A DNA stretch of 64,000 bases from NCBI GenBank assembly GCA_029027265.1, contig CP093061.1, positions 1,798,001 to 1,862,000 of the forward strand, written 5' to 3'. The DNA is from Sulfurospirillum_A sp029027265. Lineage in GTDB: Bacteria; Campylobacterota; Campylobacteria; Campylobacterales; Sulfurospirillaceae. Below the pieces are notes generated by a model. That model worked only from the letters and a program-made list of their open reading frames with translations. It made no database searches and was not told where the DNA came from. This document shows positions 18,200-28,362 of this stretch, piece after piece; position 1 is the first letter of the stretch, and every line of letters begins with the position of its first letter. The position numbers and the translations under genes are program-made.

Positions 18200-18751
18200 T
18201 CCTAATTTTTTCAATGCTTCTTTTATTAGTGAACTTGTATTAGTACTGCTACATGTAGATAATACTTTTCTAATTCTCTCTTTTTTAAACCCTAGACTTT
18301 CTAATGCCATAATGGTTTCATTTATGGAACTATTAGCACCTAAAGTATCACTCTCTAACTCAAAATCACTTAATTCTACCAAAATTCTTTTTGCACTTTT
18401 AGGACCTATTCCAGGAACTTTTTTAAATGCTTCGACTGAATTTGAAGTAAGGGCAGTGGCAAATTCTGAAGGATTCATTGTGGAACACACTGCAAGTGCT
18501 GTTGAAGGTCCTACACCATTTACTTTTACCAAAGTATCAAAAACTCTTTTTTCATCACTCTGTTTAAAACCATAAAGATTATTTGCATCTTCTCTTATTA
18601 TTTGAGTTACATGTAAAGAGATTTTACCCAAACTTACACTTGAAGAACAAAAAAGAGATACATTTACTCTATATGTAAAACCTGAATTTGTCTTTACATG
18701 TAAAAAAGTTGGTTCTTTTTTAACTATTTCACCATCTATTGCTATTATCAT
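18197..18751 (-). CDS. ruvA: Holliday junction DNA helicase subunit RuvA
   Basis: RuvA binds four-way junctions and loads RuvB for branch migration. The 184 residues include an N-terminal OB-fold (MIIAIDGEIV...), two helix-hairpin-helix motifs (VNGVGPSTALAVCS and VPGIGPKSAKRILVEL), and a C-terminal RuvB-binding domain III (ETIMALESLGFKKERIRKVL). Length is slightly short but within the family. The start overlaps the FapA-like gene by four bases. ruvB is not in the window. Confidence 0.95.
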   Translation of the reverse strand: MIIAIDGEIVKKEPTFLHVKTNSGFTYRVNVSLFCSSSVSLGKISLHVTQIIREDANNLYGFKQSDEKRVFDTLVKVNGVGPSTALAVCSTMNPSEFATALTSNSVEAFKKVPGIGPKSAKRILVELSDFELESDTLGANSSINETIMALESLGFKKERIRKVLSTCSSTNTSSLIKEALKKLG

Positions 18752-20676
18752 GAACTATACTCCGATGATTTTTTTATTTCATACGTCCCATCGCCAGTCT
18801 CTATAAGAGATATTTCTCTTATAATTTCATTTTCTTTTGTATTATAAACTTTTTCAATTACTGGTGAAATAAGTTTAAATTTTATTTCATTATACTCCCG
18901 CCATGGAGAGTGGTTTATGATTTTTGCAGAAAAAACTTTCATTTGAACTTGATTCAAATCTTCTTTTAAATTTTTAAGTTGAAGTTTATCATCTTTAAAT
19001 TTTTTCAAAGATTCATTATACTCATTTACACTTTTTTGAAACTCTTTTATTTTTGAAAGAAGTGTTACAGGAGGATTTTTCCCATCTTTTTTTAACTCTA
19101 ATATCTTTTCTTGGACCATTTTAACTGTTGCTTTTGTCTTATCAATGACTCTTTTTTTCTCTTCAAGAACTTTTGGAATTGACTTTAATCTTAATGATAA
19201 CTCTTTTATTTTTTTGTTTATTTTTTCTATATTTTCATTGAACTCTTTTGTCATACTTGGGTCTATCAAAAATTTATTGTTAGTACCTTTTAACTCTTTT
19301 ATCTCAATAGTGTCCGAAGCTGTTATGCTAACATTAGATGATAACTCTTCAATAACAATATTTTTTCCTATAATTTCACCACCAATGGCCTTTTTGACAT
19401 TGATTATATCCCCAATAATCTTACCACCTTCTAGTCTATCAATATTGGCTACTTCAGCAATTACAGTGCCCCTATGAATAGTAATTTGAGCATTTTTTGC
19501 TTCCATAGTCGATGTTTGATGAGTCTGTCCACCAATAGTTAACTTTTCAGCTTTTATCCTCGCCCCACTTGCCACATTACCTTCAATATTAAGCTCATAC
19601 GTTTCAACACTCATGCCAGGTCCTATCGCATCTTTAAAAACGTCAGATTCCGTTATGTTAATCTTTACTTCAGCACTCATATCAGTCTCAATTGACCCAG
19701 TAGTTTTAAAGCTTATCTCATCTACTTCTATATTTTCTTGTATATCAAAAGATCCTGGATTTTCTTCTGTAACGTAACCATTTTGTCCTGCAACATACTT
19801 TATTTTCTCATCATCTTCTTTTTTTAAAATGTTTTCTGTATAATTTACCAACATCTCGTTGGCTGAAAGTGGTTCTCTAACAGACATGAATTTTCCCTGA
19901 CAATTTCTCCCTGCAATGCCAAATTGAGGTTTAATATACTCCATTATGCAATCTCCCTTGGAAACTGCCAAAATATATCCTCTTTTTGAATAATCAACTC
20001 TACCTTGCTCATCTTCTTGTGAAAATTTTTGTTTATAATGATAAATAAAATTATCATTTATGGGCAAAACAGGGTCTATGCCTTGACAAACCACAAACAT
20101 ACTATCTTCATTCATGATTCCATTAACTCTTATTCCTGAAATAATTATTTTTATATCTTTATGCATCATTTCATCATGAATTCCAACAAGTATGCCAGCT
20201 CTAATCTTCTTCTTATTTATTTCTTCAATAATTCTATTCTCTATTTTAGAAAAGTATTTAACTTCTACATCTTTTTTGATAGTTACAATTATTTTTGTAA
20301 GAGCTCTATTTCCACCAAGGATTATAGGAGGAAGTACTGCTTTGTTTTCATCTTCTTGAATCTTAAATATATCTACTTTATACATCTGCTTGATTTTCAA
20401 ATCAGAATTTAAAATAAAATCTTTATCTTTAAACTGTTTTAACTTCTCTTCATCAGCTTCAATCCAGCCCTCTTCTTTATCAATACTATAGGACGTTTTA
20501 ACTTTTATTATTTTAAAATCAAGTTGGGATAAAGAGAGGTTATTTGCACCAGCAATGCCTTTTATCTCTCTTGATATATTCTCACTCTCTACTATAATAG
20601 ATTTAAATTCTGGTTTCTTCTTTTCTTCTTTCACTTTAGCAGAATTATCACCCATAATTTTGTCAAACAAGCCCAT
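18748..20676 (-). CDS. FapA/DUF342-family protein (flagellar assembly protein A-like)
   Basis: A 642-residue FapA-family (DUF342) protein: N-terminal region with mixed alpha/beta sequence, then a long repetitive right-handed beta-helix-like stretch (about residues 320-470, many G/V/I repeats such as GGKIIGDIINVKKAIGGEIIGK), then a coiled coil (about 490-580, KKIKELSLRLKSIPKVLEEKK). Family members are linked to polar flagellar placement and envelope functions, but the mechanism is unclear. It lies upstream of ruvA with a 4-base overlap and divergent to murJ. Confidence 0.8.
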   Translation of the reverse strand: MGLFDKIMGDNSAKVKEEKKKPEFKSIIVESENISREIKGIAGANNLSLSQLDFKIIKVKTSYSIDKEEGWIEADEEKLKQFKDKDFILNSDLKIKQMYKVDIFKIQEDENKAVLPPIILGGNRALTKIIVTIKKDVEVKYFSKIENRIIEEINKKKIRAGILVGIHDEMMHKDIKIIISGIRVNGIMNEDSMFVVCQGIDPVLPINDNFIYHYKQKFSQEDEQGRVDYSKRGYILAVSKGDCIMEYIKPQFGIAGRNCQGKFMSVREPLSANEMLVNYTENILKKEDDEKIKYVAGQNGYVTEENPGSFDIQENIEVDEISFKTTGSIETDMSAEVKINITESDVFKDAIGPGMSVETYELNIEGNVASGARIKAEKLTIGGQTHQTSTMEAKNAQITIHRGTVIAEVANIDRLEGGKIIGDIINVKKAIGGEIIGKNIVIEELSSNVSITASDTIEIKELKGTNNKFLIDPSMTKEFNENIEKINKKIKELSLRLKSIPKVLEEKKRVIDKTKATVKMVQEKILELKKDGKNPPVTLLSKIKEFQKSVNEYNESLKKFKDDKLQLKNLKEDLNQVQMKVFSAKIINHSPWREYNEIKFKLISPVIEKVYNTKENEIIREISLIETGDGTYEIKKSSEYSS

Positions 20677-20709
20677 TTTATATCACCTCTTGCTATTTAT
20701 TATTGTTAT

Positions 20710-20715
20710 TATACT
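20710..20715 (+). promoter_or_regulatory. Candidate -10 element for murJ
   Basis: TATACT lies about 52 bases before the murJ ATG in the 90-base divergent spacer between the FapA-like gene and murJ. No -35 or strong ribosome binding site is visible. Weak, sequence-only inference. Confidence 0.3.
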
Positions 20716-20766
20716 AAAAAAAGATTAATTAACCCAAAAAACAGTCCATTTTAGTTACCATTGTTC

Positions 20767-22170
20767 ATGATTTTTAAAAATTTTTTTACAAATAGTATCG
20801 GCATACTAGTCTCTCGTATATTTGGTTTTATACGAGACCTTCTAACAGCCTCAGTTCTTGGAGCTAACATATATAGTGACATTTTCTTCGTTGCATTCAA
20901 ACTTCCTAACCTTTTTAGACGTATTTTTGCTGAGGGTGCTTTCACTCAGACCTTTATTCCTGCATTTATAAACTCAAAAAATAAGTCCATATTTACCTAT
21001 AAAACTTTTACAAGATTTTTTGTTTTTCTTATTTTTGCTTCGTTTATAGTTACCATTTTTAGTGGATTTTTTGCAAAACTTATTGCTCTTGGATTTGATG
21101 ATGAAACATTGGCTATTGCTTCCCCTCTTGTAGCCATAAACTTTTACTACCTACCACTCATATTTGCTGTAACTTTTTTAGGCTCACTTTTACAATACAA
21201 AAACCACTTTGCAACTACGGCTTTTTCTACTGCCTTACTCAACATTGCACTTATTAGCTCACTTCTACTTACCAATGGTATGGAAAAAATTGATATAATA
21301 TATGCCATGAGTTACGCAGTCTTAGTTGGTGGTGTTTTACAGCTTTTAACACACCTAGTTGCTATTAAAAATAGAAATCTAATGAAGCTTTTTAGAATTG
21401 GATATGTAAATAGAAAAAAGGATAGAATAAAAGATGAAGATAAAAGATTTTTCCGATCTTTTTCTCACGCTATTCTAGGAAACTCAACCCCACAAATTTC
21501 AGCTTTTTTAGACACTTGGATAGCTAGTTTTTTACTAACTGGAAGCATTAGTTATCTCTACTATGCAAACCGTATATTTCAACTACCACTTGCTCTTTTC
21601 GCTATAGCTCTTAGTGTTGGAGTATTTCCAAAAATTGCACGTATGGTTAAAAATAACGAGACTTCAAAAGCTCTACTGCTTTTCAAAAATGGCTTTTGGT
21701 TTTTATTCTTTCTACTTGCACTCTCGGCAATAGGTGGTTTTATACTAAGTGAAGAAATAGTAAAACTACTTTTTCAAAGAGGTGCTTTTAACAGTGAAGA
21801 CACACTAAAAAGTGCCGAAATTTTGCAAATGTATTTAATAGGACTTGTCCCTTATGGTCTTGCCAAACTATTCTCTTTGTGGCTATATGCAAATATGCGC
21901 CAAAAAGAAGCAGCCAAAATTGCTCTTTTTGCACTAAGTACAAACTTACTACTTTATACTGTTTTAATTGAACCTCTTGGAGTCAAAGGTTTAGCCCTTG
22001 CAAGTTCATGTGCTGGCATTGTACTTTTAGGCTTTACAATACGTTCATTTGGTCTAAAAGAGTTTTTAGATATAATACGCGATAAAAAATTAGCTATATT
22101 TGTTGGAATGCTCATAGTTTACATCCCAACTCTTCTATATATTAAGGAAATAGTCAGTGAATATTTATGA
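20767..22170 (+). CDS. murJ: Lipid II flippase MurJ
   Basis: MurJ flips lipid II across the inner membrane. The product (467 residues from this ATG) is almost entirely membrane helices, consistent with 14 segments. The N-terminal motif FFTNSIGILVSRIFGFIRDL and ANIYSDIFFVAFKLPNLFRRIFAEGAF are diagnostic. TTG at 20761 would add two residues; ATG 20767 gives MIFKNFFTNS, matching the usual MurJ start. The 3' end overlaps cysS by 14 bases. Confidence 0.93.
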   Translation: MIFKNFFTNSIGILVSRIFGFIRDLLTASVLGANIYSDIFFVAFKLPNLFRRIFAEGAFTQTFIPAFINSKNKSIFTYKTFTRFFVFLIFASFIVTIFSGFFAKLIALGFDDETLAIASPLVAINFYYLPLIFAVTFLGSLLQYKNHFATTAFSTALLNIALISSLLLTNGMEKIDIIYAMSYAVLVGGVLQLLTHLVAIKNRNLMKLFRIGYVNRKKDRIKDEDKRFFRSFSHAILGNSTPQISAFLDTWIASFLLTGSISYLYYANRIFQLPLALFAIALSVGVFPKIARMVKNNETSKALLLFKNGFWFLFFLLALSAIGGFILSEEIVKLLFQRGAFNSEDTLKSAEILQMYLIGLVPYGLAKLFSLWLYANMRQKEAAKIALFALSTNLLLYTVLIEPLGVKGLALASSCAGIVLLGFTIRSFGLKEFLDIIRDKKLAIFVGMLIVYIPTLLYIKEIVSEYL

Positions 22171-23548
22171 TTCAGTTAAAAGAAAAAAAGTACCCTTTGA
22201 ACCAATAAAAGATAAGCAAATAAAAATTTATGTTTGTGGACCAACTGTTTATGATGATGCTCACTTAGGACATGCTAGAAGTGCTTTAGCATTTGATTTG
22301 TTAAGACGAACTTTTTTAGAACTAAACTACAAAGTGACTTTCGTAAAAAACTTCACAGATATTGATGATAAAATCATAAAAAAAATGAAAGAGAGTGGAA
22401 AAACTCTTAAAGAAATAACAGAATTTTATATAAAAAGATACAAAAATGAGATGAACGCTCTTGGTATTAGTGATGCTGACATTGAACCAAAAGCAACTGA
22501 AAGCATAGATGAAATAGTAACTTTTATAGAAGCTCTTTTAAAAAAGAACAACGCTTATAAAACAAGTGACACTATATATTTTGATACATCAAAAGATGAG
22601 AAGTACCTTAGCCTTTCACACATGAAAATGGACGATACTCGCTCACGCGTTGAAGCAAATAAAGAAAAAAAAGACCAAAAAGATTTTGCTCTTTGGAAGT
22701 TTTCAAAACAGGGAGAACCAACATATAGTGCAAGTTTTGGAGATGGACGTCCAGGATGGCACATAGAGTGTAGTGCTATGATAGAGAAACACTTAGCTTA
22801 TGAAGGTGACTTTCAAATAGATATTCATGGCGGTGGAGCAGACCTGCTCTTTCCTCATCATGAGAATGAAGCGTGTCAAACAAGATGTAAAAGTGGACAA
22901 GAGTTAGCAAAATACTGGATGCACAATGGTTTTGTAACCATAAATGGTGAGAAAATGAGTAAATCTTTAGGCAATAGTTTTTTTCTAAAAGATGCATTAA
23001 AAGAGTATGACGGTGAAATACTTCGTTTTTATCTTCTTAGTTCACACTATAGAGCAAACTTCAATTTTTCTGAAGTTGACTTACTAGTAACAAAAAAACG
23101 TTTAGATAAACTCTATCGCCTTAAAAAGAGAGTTTTTGAAGGTAAAAAAAGCTCTACATGTAAAGAGTTTAAAAAAGCTATTTTAGATGCTCTTAGTGAA
23201 GATTTAAATATTTCTAAAGCACTAAGTATAGTTGATGAAATGCTAGCAACTGCAAACGAAAAACTTGATCACAATCCAAAAGACAAACCAACAAAGTTTG
23301 AAACAAATGCAAATCTTATTTGGCTTGAAGATATACTTGGTATTGGTTATAAAAACCCTTACATGTACTTCCAAATTGGAATCACTAAAGAGGAAAAAAT
23401 GGAAATAGAAAACCTAATAAACCTTCGAGCCGAAGCAAAAAAAGAGAAAGATTTTGCAAAAGCAGATAAAATAAGAGAAACTCTTACATGTAAAGGCATA
23501 CAACTTATGGATACCCCAAATGGAACTCAATGGGAAAAGGCTGAATAA
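22157..23548 (+). CDS. cysS: Cysteinyl-tRNA synthetase
   Basis: Class I synthetase charging tRNA-Cys. The 463-residue product shows YVCGPTVYDDAHLGHARSA, which carries the HIGH-type signature HLGH and the first zinc Cys; further zinc ligands in GWHIECSAM and HHENEACQ; and KMSKSLGN. The GTG start at 22157 lies within murJ. Its stop shares a base with the next ATG (TAATG). Two TACATGTA octamers lie in its 3' third and one more slightly upstream. Confidence 0.97.
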   Translation: MNIYDSVKRKKVPFEPIKDKQIKIYVCGPTVYDDAHLGHARSALAFDLLRRTFLELNYKVTFVKNFTDIDDKIIKKMKESGKTLKEITEFYIKRYKNEMNALGISDADIEPKATESIDEIVTFIEALLKKNNAYKTSDTIYFDTSKDEKYLSLSHMKMDDTRSRVEANKEKKDQKDFALWKFSKQGEPTYSASFGDGRPGWHIECSAMIEKHLAYEGDFQIDIHGGGADLLFPHHENEACQTRCKSGQELAKYWMHNGFVTINGEKMSKSLGNSFFLKDALKEYDGEILRFYLLSSHYRANFNFSEVDLLVTKKRLDKLYRLKKRVFEGKKSSTCKEFKKAILDALSEDLNISKALSIVDEMLATANEKLDHNPKDKPTKFETNANLIWLEDILGIGYKNPYMYFQIGITKEEKMEIENLINLRAEAKKEKDFAKADKIRETLTCKGIQLMDTPNGTQWEKAE

Positions 23549-25263
23549 TGGAAGGTGTTAAACTTGTTTTAAAGCGTTTCTCACCATACTTTAAAGATTA
23601 TATTCCTTATTTTATATTTGCGATCATTGGTATGATTTTAGCTTCAAGTGGAACTGCGGCTTCAGCGTACTTAGTAAAACCACTATTAGATGATATATTT
23701 GTCGCAAAAGATGTTGAAATGTTAAGACTTTTACCTCTTGCTATCATAGCAGTTTACTTTGCTAAAGAGTCTGGCAGGTACATGCAATCATACTTCACAA
23801 GCCTAATTGGACATGACATTATAAGACGTTTTAGAGATAAAATTTTGAAAAACCTTCTCATTCAAGACATCTCATTCTTTCACAAATATAGAACTGGTGA
23901 ACTCATAAGTAGAAATACAAATGATGTTGAAAAAGTAAGAACCGTTGTATCAAATATGATTCCAGAGTTTTTAAGAGAGAGTTTGACTATAGTTGGTCTT
24001 GTTGGAGTTGTTATTTATCAAAGCTCAGACCTTGCTTTTTATGCCCTTATTATTATGCCCTTGGCAATATACCCACTTAGTAAATTAGCAAAAAAAATGA
24101 AAAAGATTTCAAAATTATCTCAAGAAAAGGTATCTGATCTTACCTCGAAACTAAGTGAAATCTTTAATAATATAGAAGTTATCCAAGCAAGTAATTCACA
24201 AAAACATGAACAAGATATTTTTAAAGAAGAGAATCAAAAATACTTTAACCTAACAATGAAATCTGTAAAAGTATCTCAGTTAGTAAGCCCTATGATGGAG
24301 ACACTCGGAGCTATTGGAGTCTCTACTGTTATTATAGTTGGTGGTATGGAAGTCATAAATGATAACATGAGTATGGGATCATTTTTCTCATTTTTAACTG
24401 CTCTTTTTATGCTTTATACTCCTATTAAAAGACTCTCAAGTTTATACAATCAACTTCAAGAAGCTATAGCGGCTAGTGAAAGAATATTCTTTTTACTTGA
24501 CCAAAAACCAACAATAGTTGGTGGAGACAAAGAGATACCAGAAGTCATCCAGAGTGTAGAATTTGAAAATGTAGAACTAATGTACGGTGAAAAAAAAGCA
24601 CTCAATGGCATAAATTTAAAAGCAAACAAGGGTGATTTTTTAGCACTTGTAGGTGACAGTGGTGGTGGAAAAAGTTCACTAGTCAATATGATAGTAAGAT
24701 TTTATGATCCAAGTGCTGGTAAAATTAGTATAAATGGAACTGATATAAAAGAGTTTTCACTTCAAAGTCTAAGAGACTCTATTGCTATAGTGACTCAAAG
24801 AGTATATATATTTCACGAAAGTGTAGCTGCAAACGTAGCTTATGGACAAAAAATAGATGAAGACAAGGTTATAGATGCTCTTAAAAAAGCAAACGCATAT
24901 GAGTTTGTAAAGGAGCTTTCCGAGGGAATTCACACACTACTAGACGAATCAGGCACAAACCTCTCAGGTGGGCAGAGACAACGCATTGCAATAGCACGTG
25001 CCATTTACATAAATCCTAAAATTCTCATAATGGATGAAGCAACAAGTGCTTTGGACAGCAAAAGCGAAAAGAAAATAACAGAGGCAATGGAAAACTTAAT
25101 TAAAGACAAAATCACATTTGTTATAGCGCACCGTCTCAGCACAGTCCAAAAAGCAGACAAAATTGCTGTACTACAACATGGAAAAGTAACTGCTATTGGC
25201 ACAGATGAAGAGTTAAAACAAAACAGTAAAGAGTATATGAAACTAAAAGGTTTACAAGCGTAA
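23548..25263 (+). CDS. MsbA-like ABC exporter (fused membrane and ATPase domains)
   Basis: A 571-residue half-transporter: six-helix membrane domain (about residues 1-310), then the ATPase with Walker A GDSGGGKSS, signature LSGGQRQRIAIARAI, Walker B ILIMDEATSALD and H-loop AHRLST. It resembles MsbA, which flips lipid A-core, and is encoded right after murJ and cysS. Other lipid or peptide exporters have the same layout, so the substrate is inferred. A hairpin terminator follows. Confidence 0.82.
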   Translation: MEGVKLVLKRFSPYFKDYIPYFIFAIIGMILASSGTAASAYLVKPLLDDIFVAKDVEMLRLLPLAIIAVYFAKESGRYMQSYFTSLIGHDIIRRFRDKILKNLLIQDISFFHKYRTGELISRNTNDVEKVRTVVSNMIPEFLRESLTIVGLVGVVIYQSSDLAFYALIIMPLAIYPLSKLAKKMKKISKLSQEKVSDLTSKLSEIFNNIEVIQASNSQKHEQDIFKEENQKYFNLTMKSVKVSQLVSPMMETLGAIGVSTVIIVGGMEVINDNMSMGSFFSFLTALFMLYTPIKRLSSLYNQLQEAIAASERIFFLLDQKPTIVGGDKEIPEVIQSVEFENVELMYGEKKALNGINLKANKGDFLALVGDSGGGKSSLVNMIVRFYDPSAGKISINGTDIKEFSLQSLRDSIAIVTQRVYIFHESVAANVAYGQKIDEDKVIDALKKANAYEFVKELSEGIHTLLDESGTNLSGGQRQRIAIARAIYINPKILIMDEATSALDSKSEKKITEAMENLIKDKITFVIAHRLSTVQKADKIAVLQHGKVTAIGTDEELKQNSKEYMKLKGLQA

Positions 25264-25300
25264 AAGCTTCTACATGTAAAGATTTTCTTTACATGTAAGC
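25264..25300. terminator. Hairpin terminator built from two TACATGTA palindromes
   Basis: CTACATGTAAAG and CTTTACATGTAAG, separated by ATTTT, form a long near-perfect stem between the convergent ABC-exporter and LysE-family genes. No long U-tract follows, so termination is inferred from the strong stem and the convergent location. Each arm is itself a copy of the iterated octamer and can also fold on itself. Confidence 0.5.
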
Positions 25301-25935
25301 TACCCCAATGCCAACCAAATCCCAACTCCTAGCATAAGAGTTCCAGCTACTTTATTCATAAGTTTTACATTATCACTTTTTTGAAGAAACTTTCTTAAAG
25401 TACTACCTCCACTAGCGTAAATGGTAAGGCATATAAACTCTAAAGATAAAATTATAAAAAGTAAAACAGAGATTTGAGGAACCAAAGGTTGAGTTTGATT
25501 TATAAATGGTGGCAATAAAGAGATAAAAAATGCCCACCCTTTTGGATTTGCTATAGCTGTTACAAAACCTTGTATTGCCAAAGCTTTATTAGATATAGAG
25601 AAGCTTTTTTTAGTGTTACATGTAGAGACTGCCATTTTACCTCTACTAAGCCACATTTGAACCCCAAGATAACCCAAATAAATTCCACCTGCATACTTAA
25701 AAACAGTAAATATATCTGGATACTTTAGCATTATAGTAGCCACACCAACCACAGAAGAAAGAGCAACAATACCAACACCTGCAAGTTCTCCAGCCATCAT
25801 ATAAAATGTTCTTCTAAGTCCTATGCTCATACCTAAACTCATAGCCAAGGTCATGCACATACCTGGAGTCAATGAGACGAAAAAAAATGTTGGTATAAAA
25901 ACAACCAAGATAGATAAATTTAAAACTATTTCCAA
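25300..25935 (-). CDS. LysE-family translocator
   Basis: A 211-residue inner-membrane exporter with about six helices. The N-terminal SLTPGMCMTLAMSLGMSIGLRRTFYMMAGELAG corresponds to the conserved LysE/RhtB signature region, followed by GFVTAIANPKGWAFF. Family members export amino acids or related small molecules; the substrate is unknown here. It stands alone on the minus strand between two plus-strand operons. Confidence 0.85.
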   Translation of the reverse strand: MEIVLNLSILVVFIPTFFFVSLTPGMCMTLAMSLGMSIGLRRTFYMMAGELAGVGIVALSSVVGVATIMLKYPDIFTVFKYAGGIYLGYLGVQMWLSRGKMAVSTCNTKKSFSISNKALAIQGFVTAIANPKGWAFFISLLPPFINQTQPLVPQISVLLFIILSLEFICLTIYASGGSTLRKFLQKSDNVKLMNKVAGTLMLGVGIWLALG

Positions 25936-25962
25936 AAAAGCACCTTTTTAGTAAATTTAAAG

Positions 25963-25968
25963 TATAAT
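25963..25968 (+). promoter_or_regulatory. Candidate -10 element for the pyrD operon
   Basis: TATAAT lies 29 bases before the TTG start of pyrD, in the spacer divergent to the LysE-family gene. T-rich sequence precedes it, as in many Campylobacterota promoters. AAAAAGGA nearer the start may be the ribosome binding site. Confidence 0.5.
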
Positions 25969-25996
25969 CGCGGATAAAATTAAAAAAGGATACACT

Positions 25997-27058
25997 TTGT
26001 TGACATATAATCACCTTAAAAAACTTTTTTTTCAACTAAATCCAGAAAATGCTCACAATATTGCAGAATTTGCATTTAAAAATGGTACTAGATTTTGTCC
26101 TTTTTTAGCAAGTGAACTTGCAAAAAGATACTTTGTAACAGATACTAGATTGGAACAAAAACTTTTTGGCAGCACATTTTTAAATCCTGTAGGACTCGCA
26201 GCTGGATTTGATAAAAATGCAACTATGATTAAAATGCTAACAGCTCTTGGTTTTGGTCATATTGAGTTTGGAACAGTAACACCAAAACAACAAAATGGTA
26301 ACCCTAAACCTAGACTCTTTCGCCATATAGAACAAGAAAGTCTACAAAACGCTATGGGTTTCAACAATGATGGCATGGATAAAATAAAGAAAAAAGTAGA
26401 AAAATTATACCCATTTGCTACTCCTCTTGGTGCAAACATAGGAAAAAATAAAACTACAAGTGCTGGGGATGCTCTTAGTGATTATGAAAAACTAATAGAA
26501 ACATTTAAAGATATTAGTGACTACATCGTCATCAATATTTCTTCACCAAATACTCCAGGGCTTCGTGACTTGCAAAATGAAGAGTTTATAAAAGAGCTTT
26601 TTACAATGGCTAAGAGTAAAACAGATAAAGCAGTGCTACTCAAAATTGCACCTGATTTAGAGGTAAAAGATGCTTTAAACATTTGTGGGGTTGCTCTTGA
26701 AAATGGAGCTGGTGGTATAGTTGCAACAAATACAACTATAGACTATTCACTTGTACCAAATCCTAAAAGTTTTGGTGGAATTAGCGGAAAAGTATTAGAA
26801 CAAAAAAGCTCGGCTCTTTTTGAAGAATTGGCTAAAGAGTTTTATGGGAAAACAACACTTATTAGTGTTGGTGGAATTGATAGTGCTGAGATAGCGTACA
26901 AACGCATAAAAATGGGAGCTAGTTTAGTTCAAATTTATAGCTCGTTTATTTACAAAGGTCCAAAACTCAACCACGATATATCACAAGGTATCTTAGATTT
27001 AATGGATAGAGATGGGTTTCACCACATTAGTGAAGCAATTGGAAAGGATAGAAAATAA
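25997..27058 (+). CDS. pyrD: Dihydroorotate dehydrogenase (quinone), class 2
   Basis: Oxidises dihydroorotate to orotate in pyrimidine synthesis, reducing membrane quinone with FMN. The 353-residue class-2 form has the N-terminal membrane-associating helices (YNHLKKLFFQLNPENAHNIA), FMN-site motifs NPVGLAAGFDKNA and FGTVTPKQQNGNPKPR, and the catalytic Ser loop NISSPNTPGLRDLQ. The start is TTG at 25997, with a second TTG next to it. Its stop overlaps the next ATG (TAATG). Confidence 0.95.
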   Translation: MLTYNHLKKLFFQLNPENAHNIAEFAFKNGTRFCPFLASELAKRYFVTDTRLEQKLFGSTFLNPVGLAAGFDKNATMIKMLTALGFGHIEFGTVTPKQQNGNPKPRLFRHIEQESLQNAMGFNNDGMDKIKKKVEKLYPFATPLGANIGKNKTTSAGDALSDYEKLIETFKDISDYIVINISSPNTPGLRDLQNEEFIKELFTMAKSKTDKAVLLKIAPDLEVKDALNICGVALENGAGGIVATNTTIDYSLVPNPKSFGGISGKVLEQKSSALFEELAKEFYGKTTLISVGGIDSAEIAYKRIKMGASLVQIYSSFIYKGPKLNHDISQGILDLMDRDGFHHISEAIGKDRK

Positions 27059-28362
27059 TGAAAATATTAATAACAATATGTATGATTTTAGGAGGCCTTA
27101 TGGCAAACTCACTACCTGAGTATAAAACAAAAACACTAGACAATGGACTTCAAATTGTAGTTATCCCTATGGACAATGAGAGCAATGTAATATCAACCGA
27201 TATATTTTACAAAGTTGGAAGTGGTCACGAAGTTATGGGAAAAAGTGGAATCGCTCACATGCTAGAACACTTGAATTTTAAATCAACAGACAACTTAAAA
27301 GCTGGTGAATTTGATGAAATAGTAAAAGGATTTGGTGGAGTCAATAACGCTTCAACTGGCTTTGATTTTACACACTACTTCATAAAAAGTTCATCTAAAA
27401 ACTTAGATAAATCTCTTGGACTTTTTGCAGAGTTAATGGAAAACTTAAAACTTAAAGATGAAGAGTTTCAACCAGAGCGTGATGTAGTTCTCGAAGAGAG
27501 ACGTTGGAGAACAGATAACTCTCCAACAGGATATCTTTACTTTAGACTCTTTAACAATGCTTTTACATATCACCCATACCATTGGACTCCAATAGGATTT
27601 ATTGAAGACATAAAGCACTGGAACATAGAAGATATTAGAGAGTTTCACTCTAACTATTATCAGCCATCAAATGCTATTGTTGTGGTTGCTGGCGACATAA
27701 GTGCTGAGGAAGTTTTCAAAACTACAGAAAAATACTTTGGAAAAATAAAAGGTAAAAAAGTTACTTACCCGAGTGCCCATCAAGTTGAACCAGAACAAGA
27801 TGGAGCAAAAAGAATTTACATAAAAAAAGAGAGTGAAGTAGAAATGCTAGCTATTGCTTACAAAATTCCTGACTTCTTACATGTAGACCAAACTGCACTA
27901 TCTGCTTTGAGTGAGTTACTTAGTAGTGGTAAAAGCTCAATGCTTCAAAAAGTATTAGTCAATGACAAAAAAATGGTAAACCAAATATATGGGTATAACA
28001 TGGAAAACCGTGATCCATCTATTTTTATGTTTTTAGCTGTTGGAAATCCTGGTGTTAAAGCTGAAGATATAGAGAAAGAACTTCTTGAAATAATAAAAAG
28101 AGTACAAAACGGAGAAGTAAATGAAAAAGATGTTCAAAAAATAAAAACAAATACAAGAGCAGATTTTATATTTAGACTTGAAGGCTCTTCAAATATGACA
28201 AACATTTTTGGAAGTTATTATGCAAAGGGTGATATAAACCCTCTTCTAAATTATGAAGACAACATTAATAACCTCAAAAAAGAGGATATAATAAACGTTG
28301 CAAAAAAATATCTAGTTAAAGAAAAATCAACTACAGTGATATTACGAAAGGATTATGAATGA
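27058..28362 (+). CDS. M16-family zinc metallopeptidase, exported
   Basis: A 434-residue pitrilysin-type peptidase with the inverted zinc motif HMLEH near residue 70 and a downstream Glu in the LEERRWRT region. The first 17 residues (MKILITICMILGGLMAN) form a signal sequence, so it probably acts in the periplasm. It stands between pyrD and dapA, an order I also recall in Helicobacter, where this protein is labelled a PqqE-type protease. The natural substrate is unknown. It overlaps dapA by four bases. Confidence 0.88.
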   Translation: MKILITICMILGGLMANSLPEYKTKTLDNGLQIVVIPMDNESNVISTDIFYKVGSGHEVMGKSGIAHMLEHLNFKSTDNLKAGEFDEIVKGFGGVNNASTGFDFTHYFIKSSSKNLDKSLGLFAELMENLKLKDEEFQPERDVVLEERRWRTDNSPTGYLYFRLFNNAFTYHPYHWTPIGFIEDIKHWNIEDIREFHSNYYQPSNAIVVVAGDISAEEVFKTTEKYFGKIKGKKVTYPSAHQVEPEQDGAKRIYIKKESEVEMLAIAYKIPDFLHVDQTALSALSELLSSGKSSMLQKVLVNDKKMVNQIYGYNMENRDPSIFMFLAVGNPGVKAEDIEKELLEIIKRVQNGEVNEKDVQKIKTNTRADFIFRLEGSSNMTNIFGSYYAKGDINPLLNYEDNINNLKKEDIINVAKKYLVKEKSTTVILRKDYE

